Of a stretch of 64,000 bases of DNA, positions 33,170 through 44,213 are shown piece after piece. Made by a program: the position numbers and the translations under genes. This stretch comes from Escallonia rubra (Eukaryota; Streptophyta; Magnoliopsida; Escalloniales; Escalloniaceae): assembly GCA_033065855.1 (NCBI GenBank), contig JAVXUO010000518.1:1-64000 (forward strand). Direction: 5' to 3'. Every line of letters begins with the position of its first letter. The stretch's first letter is position 1. Under the pieces are notes generated by a model. The model did not search any database, was not told the origin of the DNA, and worked only from the letters and a program-made list of their open reading frames with translations.

Positions 33170-35199
33170 ATGGGAGAAGTTGATGCAGCTTTCATCCAAG
33201 ACCTTGAACACAGGCCTAAGCTCGCCGTTATCGAAGCTGAAGGCATCCCATTAATCGACCTTTCCGTGTTGAACTCTGCCGCCGAGAACGGTGCCATAAA
33301 AGGCTTGGTTTCTGAGATAGGGGATGCGTGCGAGAAGTGGGGTTTCTTCCAAGTGATCAACCATGGCGTGCCACCGGCGTGCCGAGAAAAGATGGAGGTT
33401 GCGTCGAGAAAGTTCTTTGAACAGTCGAAAGAGGAGAAGAGGAAGGTGGGGAGGGATGAGGTGAACCCGATGGGGTATTATGACACTGAGCACACCAAGA
33501 ATGTCAGGGATTGGAAGGAAGTGTTTGATGCTGTGGTGGAGAATCCCAGTGTGATTTCTGCTTCTGATGAACCTGATGACGAGGAAGTCCGGCTGCTGCT
33601 CAACCAATGGCCCGAGTATCCTCCTAATTTCAGGTACTTATGATGTCTCTTTTGGTCGTGAATCCTGAAAATCTCCCCTGAAGTTCTGAGAAAGTTTACA
33701 TTTTGATCTATCTGGAAAGCAATTATGTGGTGCATCATTTTGATCTATCTGGAAAGCAATAATGTGGTGCATAGTGTATTAGCTGCAACTTAAGGTTTCG
33801 TTAAAATTGCATGTCTGAATGAATCAAAGTTACCGGATTTCGAGGCCAACGAAAACTTGCGTGCTTCTTAATCGCAAGTTCACGAAAGTTGGAAATGTTT
33901 AACCTTTGGCAATAGAAATTGCTACGTTGGTATTCCATATTTGAGTTGTTCATCTTTTCTTAATTAGAGAAGCTGCGGAGGATGAACTTCTCATTCCTCC
34001 TTTATCTCTTTTAGTTAGAGATACTTAATTGGCACTTAAACAGAACACTAACGGCTTTGGTATTGGGTGATGGGTGACGGGAGACCGCCCACCTACTCTG
34101 TTGAATTATGGGGGATGTTACATTTTATTTACTGAATCTTATTGTTTTTTTTAAACTTTCATAGATATATTTCAGTTCTACTACAAATCATGTTTTAACT
34201 AAGCTTAAACAACACACTAGGTAATGGTTTGCTCTCCCATGTAGAGTCCTTGATGCACGAGATACAAATAAGAAATGTTTGCATTCCTGCATAGCTGACT
34301 GTACAAAGGAAGCCTAGAGCAAACTCGCGATTTCTGGAAATCTGTGCATATCTGTGAATTTCTGGGTTTCGATTGGTGTGTACGAGAAATTAACAGTCGC
34401 AACCCGTTCCATCCTGGACAAATCTCATGGATAAATCTACATTGGTCTATACGTTGGCTTTCCTATTTTTGAACATGAATTATGTGATCTAGTAATTTGG
34501 GCTGAGCAGGGAGGCATGTGAAGAATATGAACAAGAAACTCAAAAGCTAGCTTTCAAGTTACTGGAACTGATCTGCCTGAGCTTGGGCTTACCAGCAAAT
34601 AGGTTGAATGGATATTTCAAAGACCAGACAAGCTTTATGCGACTTAATTACTACCCCAAATGCCCTATCCCTCACCTAGCCCTTGGTGTGGGTCGACACA
34701 AGGATGGCGGTGCCCTGACTGTCCTTGCTCAAGATGATGTTGGAGGACTGGAAGTAAAGCGGAAATCAGACGGGGAATGGATTCTTGTCAAACCTACTCC
34801 AAATGCGTACATTGTCAATGTGGGCGATATAATTCAGGTATCGTTCATACAAAAGTTTGATATATCACTATATTTTCCATCGTTCAAGTATCTGTAAGTA
34901 GCAATTTTGAGTACCAGAAAGCTATATGTTCTGTGCAGGTTTGGAGCAATGACAAATACGAGAGTGTGGAACACAGAGCGATGGTGAACTCTGAGAGGGA
35001 AAGGTATTCCATTCCGTTCTTCTTCAAACCCGCCCACTACACCATGTTGGAGCCTCTGGAGGAGCTTACTGATAATCAAAACCCTGCCAAATATCTGGCA
35101 TACAACTGGGGAAAGTTTATGGCTAGAAGAAACCTAAGTAATTTCAAGAAGCTTGATGTTGAAAACATCCAAATATATCATTTTAAGGTCTCAGAGTAA
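33170..35199 (+). CDS. 2-oxoglutarate/Fe(II)-dependent dioxygenase ODD1' (unit B)
   Basis: Exons 33170-33633, 34510-34837 and 34939-35199; 350 aa. It is the duplicate of ODD1, with the same start MGEVDAAFIQDLEHRPKL, intron positions and phases. Fe ligands H218, D220 and H276 and the RYS 2OG motif are all kept, as is NYYP. By hand count about 20 residues differ from ODD1. They are spread through the protein, for example A-to-G just after the HKD motif, REACEEYEQ for RDAWEEYAQ at the start of exon 2, and R-to-L in NPAKYLAYNWG. Synonymous and intron changes are also few, so the duplication is recent. The promoter region differs more than the coding part. It appears functional. Confidence 0.93.
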
Positions 35200-36000
35200 G
35201 GTAAAGCTGATCGAAATGCATGAATGTATGGACTAGCAATCATATAATATATATGGAATAAATCCAGATTATTGATTAATACAATAAAAAGTTTCACATG
35301 TACATTTTTAGCTACAAGGGAAAATCTTACAAGCTGTATGGAACGTACTGCTTATTGCAACAGGCTGCTTTCCTCTTCCCTTTTTTTTTTCTCCATTTTC
35401 TCCCTTCTTTTAAGAGAATCTAATTAATCACGTCGGTGAGGGGATGAGCCTGCCCTAAACTAGGCCTTAATCCGCAATTAAATTACAAGAAGTTGTTTTT
35501 GTTTATACAAACTCCAGACATTGATTATCATCGGATCTTTAGGGCCTGTAACAGTGGAAGAACGTATATAATAACACATATCTAAGAGGCACGGTCACTT
35601 AATCCTACACCTTTCGAGTTTAGCTTAGTATTTTTTTTTTTGTGACAGGTATGTTTAAAATAGTTCTGTGGCATGGGTGGTCCTTATTAAAAGAGCAAAC
35701 ATGGTTAGTCTCAGAAGATGCATTATACCGAGGTTACATCAAATTGTGCAGAAAATTGGGTTGTCCGAGGATTTTGTTAAGGAATGAACAGCAGTCGCCA
35801 TGCAATGACGTATGCACCAGACCTTCCGAAAAATCAGCGAAGAACTAGAAGAAGTATAAGTAAGAAACAAACAATGTCCAGGACACAGAGAAAGTAAAGC
35901 AACGACTGTAAATGTCCAGTTTGAAGTTATTTACCGTCCTCACTCTAGTACAAAACTGTCCCCAACTTGTCCAGAAAAGAAAAACCACAGCAACTCATTA
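35200..36000. other. ODD1'-ODD2 pseudogene intergenic region
   Basis: Non-coding match to 15,672-16,392, with a pyrimidine-rich stretch of about 70 bp near 35,370-35,440 that unit A lacks and some extra sequence around 35,900-35,975. No gene. Confidence 0.6.
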
Positions 36001-36565
36001 ACGGGGGAAGTTGATCCAGCCTTCATCCAAGCCCCTGAGCACAGGCCTAGATTGGCCATCATCGAAGACGAAGACTTCCCACTTATCGATATCTCCCCAA
36101 TAAACTCGCCTGAATACTTTTCAAACACAAAGGGAAAAGAGCATCTGGTGTCTGAGATAGGTGAAGCGTGCGCCAAGTGGGGTTTTTTTCCAAGTGATCA
36201 ACCATGGAGTGCCCTTGCAACGGCTCAAAAATGTTCAGTCTGCAGCGAAGAAGTTTTTCGATCAGCCGAAGGAGGAGAAGCTGAAGGTGAGAAGGGATGA
36301 GCTGAACCCATTTGGTTATTCTGAAAGTGATCATACCACGACTGTTAGGGACTGGAAAGAGGTGTTTGATATAACAGTGGAGGACCCAATTTTGCTGGCT
36401 GCTTCTCATGAGGCCGACAACATGGAGGTATGGGAGTGGGTTAACCCATTGTTGAGCAACAAAAAGCTTGTAAGTAGTCTTCACTCTTCCTTAAAAGCAC
36501 TGTGCAGATTATGCTAAAAGTACTTTGACAGAATCATCATCTATATTCCGCTTATTGAAAGGGTG

Positions 36566-37690
36566 CAGGGGCGGAGCCAGGATTTCATCTCAGGGGTGCT
36601 AAATGTATATCAAAATTAATAAATTTTTTTATAAGTAAAATTGCAACAAAAAAAAAATGCATGTTTGGACAATACACAAAAAAATACGAAAAAACATCCA
36701 AAAGGTCTTATTTAATTTCATGAGAGCTACTAAAGATTCTTTACAGTACAACAAAAACAAATACAAAATAAATATGTCTTTTGAAAGTACTTATCCATTC
36801 TGAAAATAAAACACATTTTATTTTCAATATCAATCCATCAATTATCAATCAAATAACCTAATTAATCAAAAATATTTTATTCTTTTACTTTTCCAGTCAT
36901 GTTTCATTATTGCGTTAACCTAATTTCAACCCACCATTCAACTAAATCACACATTCGATATCTCAATCCAATTGGGTCCATCCTCCATCAATTTCAATAT
37001 CTCAATGCTAAACATTAACTATAATCAATATCTCAAGATTATTCATAATCAATGCTAAACACTAACCATAATCAATACTCAAGATTATCCATAATCAATG
37101 CTAAACATTAACCATAATCAATGCTCAACATTATCCATAATCAATTCAATGCTCAAGATTATCCATAATCAATGCTAAACATTATCCATAAATCCATAAT
37201 CGTTATTCATCAATCAATGCTCAAGAATATCCATTTATCCTGCTCAAGATTATTCATAATCCATTCCTAATTTCCTATGATTTTTAACTATGATACTAAA
37301 AAGATAACAAACAAATTTTGTAGGGATGGCAAGTTGAAGTCATCAAGGTGAAATTAAAGTTTCGGAAGTCAGTCAGAACATACTTGTCGCCGGTCGCCGC
37401 CCCCCAGAGTTCTTGGCCGCCAGTGGACTGTTGGAGACTTGGAGTGAAGACCGAACTGAAGGTTCAAGGTTGGATCCAGATCTTGTGTCGTCGCCGACTC
37501 GCCGTCGGCGTAGATCTAGAAGACAGAGATTGAGAGAGTCTAGATCGTGGGCTTGCCGCCGACCGCTCGTCAGTCGTGAGTTTGTGTCAGATTGTCGATG
37601 TCGTGCACTCGTGCCGTCGTGGGTTGTTCATGGCTACCGGAGTGAGGCGCCGGCCGCACCGTGAGCTGTCGCCGGTCGGTGAGAAGAGAG

Positions 37691-37733
<43 letters not shown>

Positions 37734-37836
37734 AAGAGAAGTGTAAAATAATGAAAAAAAAACTATATATAAATATTTTTTTTCAAAATCTGAGGGGGTA
37801 CATTAGCACCCCCCTCGTACAACAGTGGCTCCGCCT
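36566..37836. mobile_element. Non-autonomous hAT element in intron 1 of the ODD2 pseudogene
   Basis: The left end CAGGGGCGGAGCCAGG is matched in inverted form at the right end (TGGCTCCGCC). AGGGTG occurs just outside both ends (36,560-36,565 and 37,837-37,842), an imperfect remnant of the 8-bp hAT duplication. The empty site is seen in ODD2 at about 17,000. Inside are an A/T-rich left half with degenerate repeats (37,010-37,260), a GC-rich segment (37,380-37,670) and a (GA)n run (37,693-37,730). No transposase. The ends resemble those of the hAT element at 21,015. Confidence 0.85.
37010..37260. repeat. Degenerate tandem repeats within the hAT element
   Basis: About nine variants of a unit of about 25 bp built on AATGCTAAACATTA(AC)CATAATC. 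Non-coding. Confidence 0.75.
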
Positions 37837-39177
37837 AGGGTGGTAACAATTCAAAAATTGGTTATTCATCAACACAACATGGTCGCAAGGCACAATCTAA
37901 ACAAACAGAAAACTGGCAAGATGGTTTAATTGCAGGCTGCTTGAATTGAGCATAGAACATACAACGTTCTAGTATTTTTCATATACTCCGGTCCAAAAAA
38001 GAGAAGGAAAAAGAGAGTGAAGCTAGTAGTTTCAAGTATTTGTCAAATCACAAGCAAATTTAGTGAAGACTTGAATCCTGAACCTAGTTAATATAAACTT
38101 GCCATAGCTAAAAAAAACTGCAAAATTATGCCACACTTGAGAATTCTGGCCATGCCTTCCACTACCTACTGCCCTCGTCGATCTTGGTGATAGGTACTAC
38201 TGCTGTCTGTAAACGTAGGCGGTCATTAGGCAGAGACCATACAGTAGTCGTATGTGGATGCAAGCAATAACTAAACTTAGATGTTACCACATCCTTTATC
38301 GACACTTAGCACACGCAGTAGAGCGAAAGAAGCAGTCGAGTACCAATATGCAAGAAGAACGATGATTTCTCAAAAACGATTTTTTTGATACGCTGGCAAT
38401 AGACACAGAAGCAGCCTAGCAGAGATATTGCACAGTGTGATGCAGAGTTCGAACACTCAGTATACATATTACCTAAATTTTGGAGTCCGCTATTATTATC
38501 ATAATAATTTTCACTCTTTCCGCCCCCCTCCCATTTTTCCATTTGGTGAATGTAAGTGCTTCAAGGCTCTCTGTATCTGCCTGTTTGAGGTAACCTAATT
38601 GATTACCTCAAACAGGGAAGCCTTCGAAGAATATGCTAATGAAATGCAAAAACTAGCTTACAAGTTACTGGAATTAATCTCCCTAAGCTTAGGCTTACCA
38701 GCAAGTCGGTTGAATGGCTTCTTCAAAGACCAAACCAGCCACATCCGTTTCAATCACTATCCGCCATGCCCAATCCCTGGACTAGCTCTTGGTGTTGGTT
38801 GACACAAGGATGCCATTGCCTTGACTATCCTTTCTCAGGATGATGTCGGAGGGCTAGAAGTAAAGAGAAAAACTGATGGAGAGTGGGTTCGAGTAAAACC
38901 TACTCCTGATGCTTACATCATCAATGTTGGCGACATGATTCAAGACTTTCAAGTACCATTAATGAACTTTGAGTTAACATTTTCTAGTGGTGTGATCACT
39001 TTGTTCAATTGCAGAAATGGGGTATATCTTATCCGTCATATTCTATGACTTCGATACTTGGAAGCCCAGCAGCAAGCTTGTGAATAATATAGACACAGGC
39101 GGACTAGTGCTTCATGTATTGAGATTTTTGGACAGGTCTGGAGCAATGACAAGTATGAGAGTGTGGAGCACAAGGTG

Positions 39178-39813
39178 TGTTGGAAAAAAATTAAGCAGTA
39201 TGGAGAAAACTGGACTGAAAATGCCCGAGTCGAATGCGTTGCACTCTTTCCATAAAACAGTATTTGCTCCCTTATAATCTGCTTAGGGTAGCAGCAAATC
39301 TGTCTTCCAAAATAAAATAGGCAAAACTCTATTGATCACAGCAGATTACAATCAACAGACATAAATTTGATACAGAGAGCAAGAGAGAATTCGAAGTGAA
39401 GTAATGATCTGACCATCAGCCCTATTTATAGACACCAAAAGGTGCGTTGAACAAGTGCAAACTTGTGGCAGTTAAGCGACTGGGTTCGGGACGAGAGTTC
39501 CTAGCGACAATGCGCACGTGCAAACTGTGCCTCTATGCCGCCGCCACGGGCTGCGAGTGCATGGTCATGCATATCATGTGTTTCTAGAACAATACGGGTA
39601 TGTCACATGGCCATTTAAATACCCTTAACCTTTCCATTTCTCAAGCCATGTGGGAACCCATATCATGACTCTTTTCAACCTTATTAAATGTCAATGTTTA
39701 AGAGTTAATATTTCTCAAACCAATCAATCAATTTGATTGATTCTTTTTGCAAATTATTGCTTGTAGTACAAAGTTTAGTAAGGTAGGAGTCAATTATTGA
39801 AAAATTACCAACA
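39178..39813. mobile_element. Fossil solo-LTR-like insertion in exon 3 of the ODD2 pseudogene
   Basis: 636 bp beginning TGTTGG and ending CCAACA, with a perfect 5-bp target duplication AGGTG (39,173-39,177 and 39,814-39,818). Size and ends fit a solo LTR of Copia type. No internal domain or coding sequence is present. It is younger than the segmental duplication, because ODD2 in unit A has an uninterrupted exon at the same position. Confidence 0.85.
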
Positions 39814-39860
39814 AGGTGATGGTGAACCCTGAGAGGGAAAGGTTCTCCATACCCTTCTTC

Positions 39861-40020
39861 TTTTTTTTTTTTTTTTTTTTTTTTTAATTTCCCAATGGGA
39901 AATTTGAAAGAACTGCATTTCATATATAACCCGCAGGGGGGGGGGAGGGGGAAGAATTGAACTCGGGACCTCAAGGTCATTCCTCGAGGTCCCTTGCCAA
40001 CTCGACTACCCTTTGGGTTC
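39861..40020 (-). mobile_element. tRNA-derived SINE in exon 3 of the ODD2 pseudogene
   Basis: Minus-strand insertion of about 160 bp ending in a long poly-A (plus-strand T run, 39,861-39,885). It is flanked by a perfect 12-bp target duplication ATACCCTTCTTC (39,849-39,860 and 40,021-40,032). On the minus strand an A box (TAGTCGAGTTGG, 40,008-39,997) and a B box (GGTCCCGAGTTCAATTC, 39,970-39,954) are correctly ordered for RNA polymerase III. The nearly pure tail and intact target duplication mark a recent insertion. Confidence 0.93.
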
Positions 40021-40209
40021 ATACCCTTCTTCTTGAGTCCAGCATACTACACTATGGTGAAGCCCCTGGACAAGCTTGTAGACGAACAAAACCCAGCCAA
40101 GTATAGGGCATATAACTGCAGAAAGTTCTTGGCTTTCCGAAAGCTCCGTAATTTCAAGAAGCTAAGCGTCGAAAAGATCCAAATTTCTCATTTTAAAGAG
40201 TCCAAGTAA

Positions 40210-41629
40210 TGGGCATATATACACAAGAAACCTACTATGTACAAAAGTCAATAAGTTGCTCGAGCTTCTGCTTGATCTAATGACCATGCTTTAAATAGAT
40301 GGGTAGAGGGTGGATACATGTTACAGCCCATGTAATATAGGCTCATGAATAAACTGGAATTCGTCTGGATCTCTATACTCATATTAGGTGCAACAGCAAG
40401 TGGAGGATATGGACTTTGTGCAACCCCAAAACAGGAAGGGATAGTTACCAAAATGAAAGACATGATGGTCATGCGTCAGCTCTACCCAATTACTTAAGCC
40501 CAGTGATGGTGCTACTGATGGCAATAATAGGTACATGCCCAGATGATCACCTTAACGAAATAGCAAGTCGCATTGCCTACCCCAGAGAAGAAAATGATAT
40601 TGCACAACAATGGTAGTCCAACCCCAAAAGACCTGGGAAAATTGAATCCAACCTGATTTTCCGAGTAGCTTTAGAAAATGCACAGCAGAGAACAAGAGCA
40701 CCAAGAACTTGTATGTGTTTGAAATATAGCTTAGGTTTGCTACATTAACTTTACAGAACAATTAATCGTAAAAATATGTCTAAAGCATGTAGACATGTAG
40801 TTGGCTGGCTAACCATGAAAACTTATCAAAATGTCTGGTAAATAAATAAATTAGGCATACAAAATAAGCATATTATTAGCAGACAAACATATACATAAAC
40901 AAACTGTTAAATATTTTAACTAGCATACAGTTTGAAGCTATATAGAATAAAAAATAAATTTGCGCTTACATGTGAGAGTCGCGACAAAATTCATGTCATA
41001 AAGGATTTATCGTCTCCCTGCCCAAGTGTTCTAACGAACGATAAACCATTCAAGATAAAACCCAAGGCTCGCAGTGCGATTATAGGAAGACTATCTAACT
41101 AACCATTTCAAGTTGTCTAAAAACCAAAATTATTAGAGAATGTGAAGACTATATAATAGTATCAAATAATATGTCTTTTTTGTGTGTGCTCTCCATACTA
41201 GGAGTGTTTACTGTAGAAGGAAGACTATGAGTTACACATACATTAAATAATAACTTTAAAAAACATAAAAATAAAATTAAGACAAGATTTAATATAACAT
41301 GTTACGTTAACTAGATTATATAAAGAAAATAAAGCAAGATTTTAAAGTTTTCTTATAAGAATCTGCACATGAAAATTAAATCAAACTTTAACAGCATGCA
41401 GGCCTTAACTCGCTGCTGAAGCCTGAAGTCATTCAATTCGCACACGTAATGAAGAGCAGTCGCCACGCATGATGTATGCAGCAGGCCTTCCGAGAAAGAA
41501 TCACCGAGGAACTAGTAACAGTACAATTAAGCAACAAAAAATGTCCAGATTCAATGTATTTACCGTCCTCACTCTAGTACAAAACTGTCCCCAACCTGTC
41601 CAGGAAAGAAAAACCACGGCAACTCATCA
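40210..41629. other. Intergenic region between the ODD2 pseudogene and ODD3
   Basis: The first 1.1 kb repeats the ODD2 3' flank of unit A. Unit C begins at about 41,395 with ATGCAGGCCTTAACTCGCTG, a block also seen at 43,935 and 46,955. The leader before ODD3 contains a short out-of-frame upstream ORF (41,469 onward). No gene. Confidence 0.65.
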
Positions 41630-43934
41630 ATGGGGGAAGTTGATCCAGCCTTCATCCAAGCCCCCGAGCACAGGCCTAATTTGGCCTTCATCGAAGATGA
41701 AAACTTCCCACTAATCGATCTCTCCCCAATAAACTCGCCTGAATGCTTTTCAAGCACAAAGGCAAAAGAGCATCTGGTGTCTGAGATAGGTGAAGCGTGC
41801 GCCAAGTGGGGGTTTTTCCAAGTGATCAACCATGGATTGCCTTTACAACGGCTCGAAAATGCTCAGTTGGCAGCGAAGAAGTTTTTCGATCAGCCGAAGG
41901 AGGAGAAGTTGAAGGTGAGAAGGGATGAGCTCAACCCATTTGGTTATTATGAAAGCGAGCACACCAAGAATGTCAGGGACTGGAAAGAGGTGATTGATAT
42001 CGCAGTGGAGGAACCAACTTTGATGTTTGCTTCTCATGAGGCCGATAACACGGAGCTAACGGAGTGGGTTAATCGGTGGCCTAAGCATCCTCCTGAGTTC
42101 AGGTAATTCACTAAAATCCCATTCTTGAGCAACAAAAAGCTTGTAAGTTGTCTTCATTCTTCCTTAAAAAGCACTGTACCGGTTATGTTATGTTATTTCA
42201 TTTGACAGAACTATCATCCATATCTTGCTTATTGCAAGGGTGGTATGCATTAAAAATAGGTTATTCATCACCATAACATAGTCGCAAGGCGCCATGTGAA
42301 CAAACATAGAATTGGCAAGATGGTTTAGACTGCAGGCTGCTTAAATTGAGCTTAGAACAAGATCTTACAACATTGGGTATATCTGATATACTTTGGTCCC
42401 AAAAAGAGAAGAAAAAGGAGAGAACGTAGTAGTTTCAAGTACTTGCCAAATCACAAGCAAATTTACTGACGACTTAAATTCTGAAACTAGTAAACATAGA
42501 GTTGTTTAGCTAAAAGACTGCAAAATCTTACAAGACTTGCTCTGTTAGTGTCTATTGTTCAGAATTTGATGTTTAGACATGAAATATTGTGAAAATTGCT
42601 TCAAGGCTTTTTTGCATCTGCCTACTGCGTTTGTAAGACTTGGCTAAATAACCTTATTTATTACCTCAAACAGGAAATCATCCGAGGAATATGCTAATGA
42701 ACTGCAAAAGCTGGCTTACAAGTTACTAGAATTAATCTCCCTGAGCTTAGGCTTACCAGCGAATCGGTTGAATGGCTTCTTCAAAGACCATACTACCCGT
42801 ATCCGTTTCAACCACTATCCGCCTTGCCCAATCCCTGGACTAGCTCTCGGTGTTGGTCGACACAAGGATGGCGCTGCCTTGACTATCCTTGCTCAGGATG
42901 AGGTTGGAGGACTAGAAGTTAGGAGAAAAACTGATGGAGAGTGGATTCGAGTAAAACCTACTCCTGGTGCTTACATCATCAATGTTGGCGACATAATTCA
43001 GGTACCATTCATGAACTTTGAATTAATTCAACTAGTCCGCCTGTGTCTGTATCATTGACGAGCTTGCTGCTAAACTTCCAAGAATTGTAGTCATAGAATA
43101 TCACTGATAAATATATCGTATTTCCACAATTATGGTGTTTCATTTATTGAGATTTTTGGACAGGTCTGGAGCAATGACAAGTATGAGAGTGTGGAGCACA
43201 GGGTGATGGTGAACTCCGAGAGGGATAGGTTCTCCATACCATTCTTCTTCGGTCCAGCACACTACACTATGGTGAAGCCCCTGGAGGAGCTTGTAGATGA
43301 GCAAAACCCTGCCAAATATAGGGCATATAGCTGGGGAAAGTTCTTGGCTACCCGAAAGCTCAGTAATTTCAAGAAGCTCAACGTCGAAAACATCCAAATT
43401 GCTCATTTTAAAGAGTCCAACTAATGGGCATGTGCACAATAAACATACTATGGTTATGTCTGTACAAAAATCAATAAGTTGCTCGAGTTTCTGCCTGGTC
43501 TAATAACCATGCTCTAAATAGATGGGATAGAGGGTAGTGCAGGAAACATGTGACAGTTCATGTAATATAGGCCCATGAATAAAGTGGAATTCGTCTGCAT
43601 CTCTTAATGCTCATATTAGGTGCAACAGCAAGTGGAGGATATGGACTTGCGCAACTTCAAAGCTGGAATGCATAATTACCAAAATGAAAGGCTTGATGGT
43701 TATGCGGTAGTCTACCAAATTACTTTAGCCAAGTGTTGGTGATAATAGGTAAATGCCCAGATGATCACTTTAACGAATTACGGAGTAATAAGTTGCATTG
43801 CCTACCCCAGAGAAGAAAATGATACTGCACAATAATGGTAGCCCAACCCCAAAAGACCTGGGAAAATTGAATCCAATCAGAATTTCCGAATAGCGCTAGA
43901 AAAGCACAGCAAAGAACAAGAGCACCAAGCTTGT
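41395..43934 (+). repeat. Tandem ODD unit C
   Basis: A repeat unit of about 2.5 kb holding ODD3, bounded by the shared block ATGCAGGCCTTAACTC at its start and at the start of unit D (about 43,935). Its leader, exons and 3' flank align with unit D. Confidence 0.8.
41630..43424 (+). CDS. 2-oxoglutarate/Fe(II)-dependent dioxygenase ODD3
   Basis: Exons 41630-42102, 42674-43001 and 43164-43424; 353 aa, with the array's intron phases 2 and 0. It is an ODD2-type member starting MGEVDPAFIQAPEHRPNL. The catalytic set is complete: H221/D223 (RHKD), H279 (VEHRV), R289/S291 (RFS) and NHYP. Distinct residues include RKSSEEYANELQ at the start of exon 2, DHTTRIRF before NHYP and AQDEVGG after the HKD, so it has diverged from ODD2 and ODD4 near likely substrate-contact positions. 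Intron 1 is the shortest of the array (571 bp). AATAAA at about 43,438 follows the stop. Confidence 0.93.
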
Positions 43935-44213
43935 ATGCAGGCCTTAACTCGCTATTATTAGAGCTGAAGCCTGAAGTCATTCAATTCGCACATGTAATGA
44001 ACAGCAGTCGCCATGCATGATGTATGCACCAGGCCTGCGTAGAAAGAATCACCGAAGAACTAGTAAAAGTACAAGAAAGAAACAACAATGTTCAGGGCAT
44101 TAACAAAGTAAAGAACGACTGCAAATGACCAGATTCAATGTGCTTACTGTCCTCACTCTAGTACAAAACTCCCCTCAACTTGTCCGGAAAAGAAAAACCA
44201 CAGCATCTCACCA
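43425..44213. other. ODD3-ODD4 intergenic region
   Basis: ODD3 3' flank followed at about 43,935 by the start of unit D and the ODD4 leader. Non-coding. It is repeated in part before ODD3. Confidence 0.65.

Larger units (their letters stand above)
36001..40209 (+). pseudogene. Dead ODD2 copy (unit B)
   Basis: Collinear with ODD2 (16,393-18,589) but clearly non-functional. The start is ACG at 36,001 instead of ATG. Exon 1 has a one-base length change in the G/T run of the WGFFQV codons (about 36,180), and its last 30 or so bases are deleted together with the intron 1 donor. Exon 2 has TGA for the Arg before HKD (about 38,800) and a 9-bp insertion next to the donor at 38,943-38,951. Exon 3 is split by a 636-bp LTR fossil and a 160-bp SINE. 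A 1.27-kb hAT element sits in intron 1. The remaining sequence is close to ODD2, so the gene died recently. Which lesion came first cannot be told. Confidence 0.95.
19724..41325 (+). repeat. Segmental duplication, unit B, swollen by insertions
   Basis: This is the tandem copy of 11,141-19,723, grown from about 8.6 to about 21.6 kb. Matching blocks: 19,724-20,409, 24,089-24,938, 31,440-31,690, 32,960-36,565, 37,840-39,177, 39,814-39,860 and 40,021-41,325. Between them lie insertions, each described separately. Almost all the inserted DNA is in this copy and not in unit A, so the insertions came after the duplication. Confidence 0.88.
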
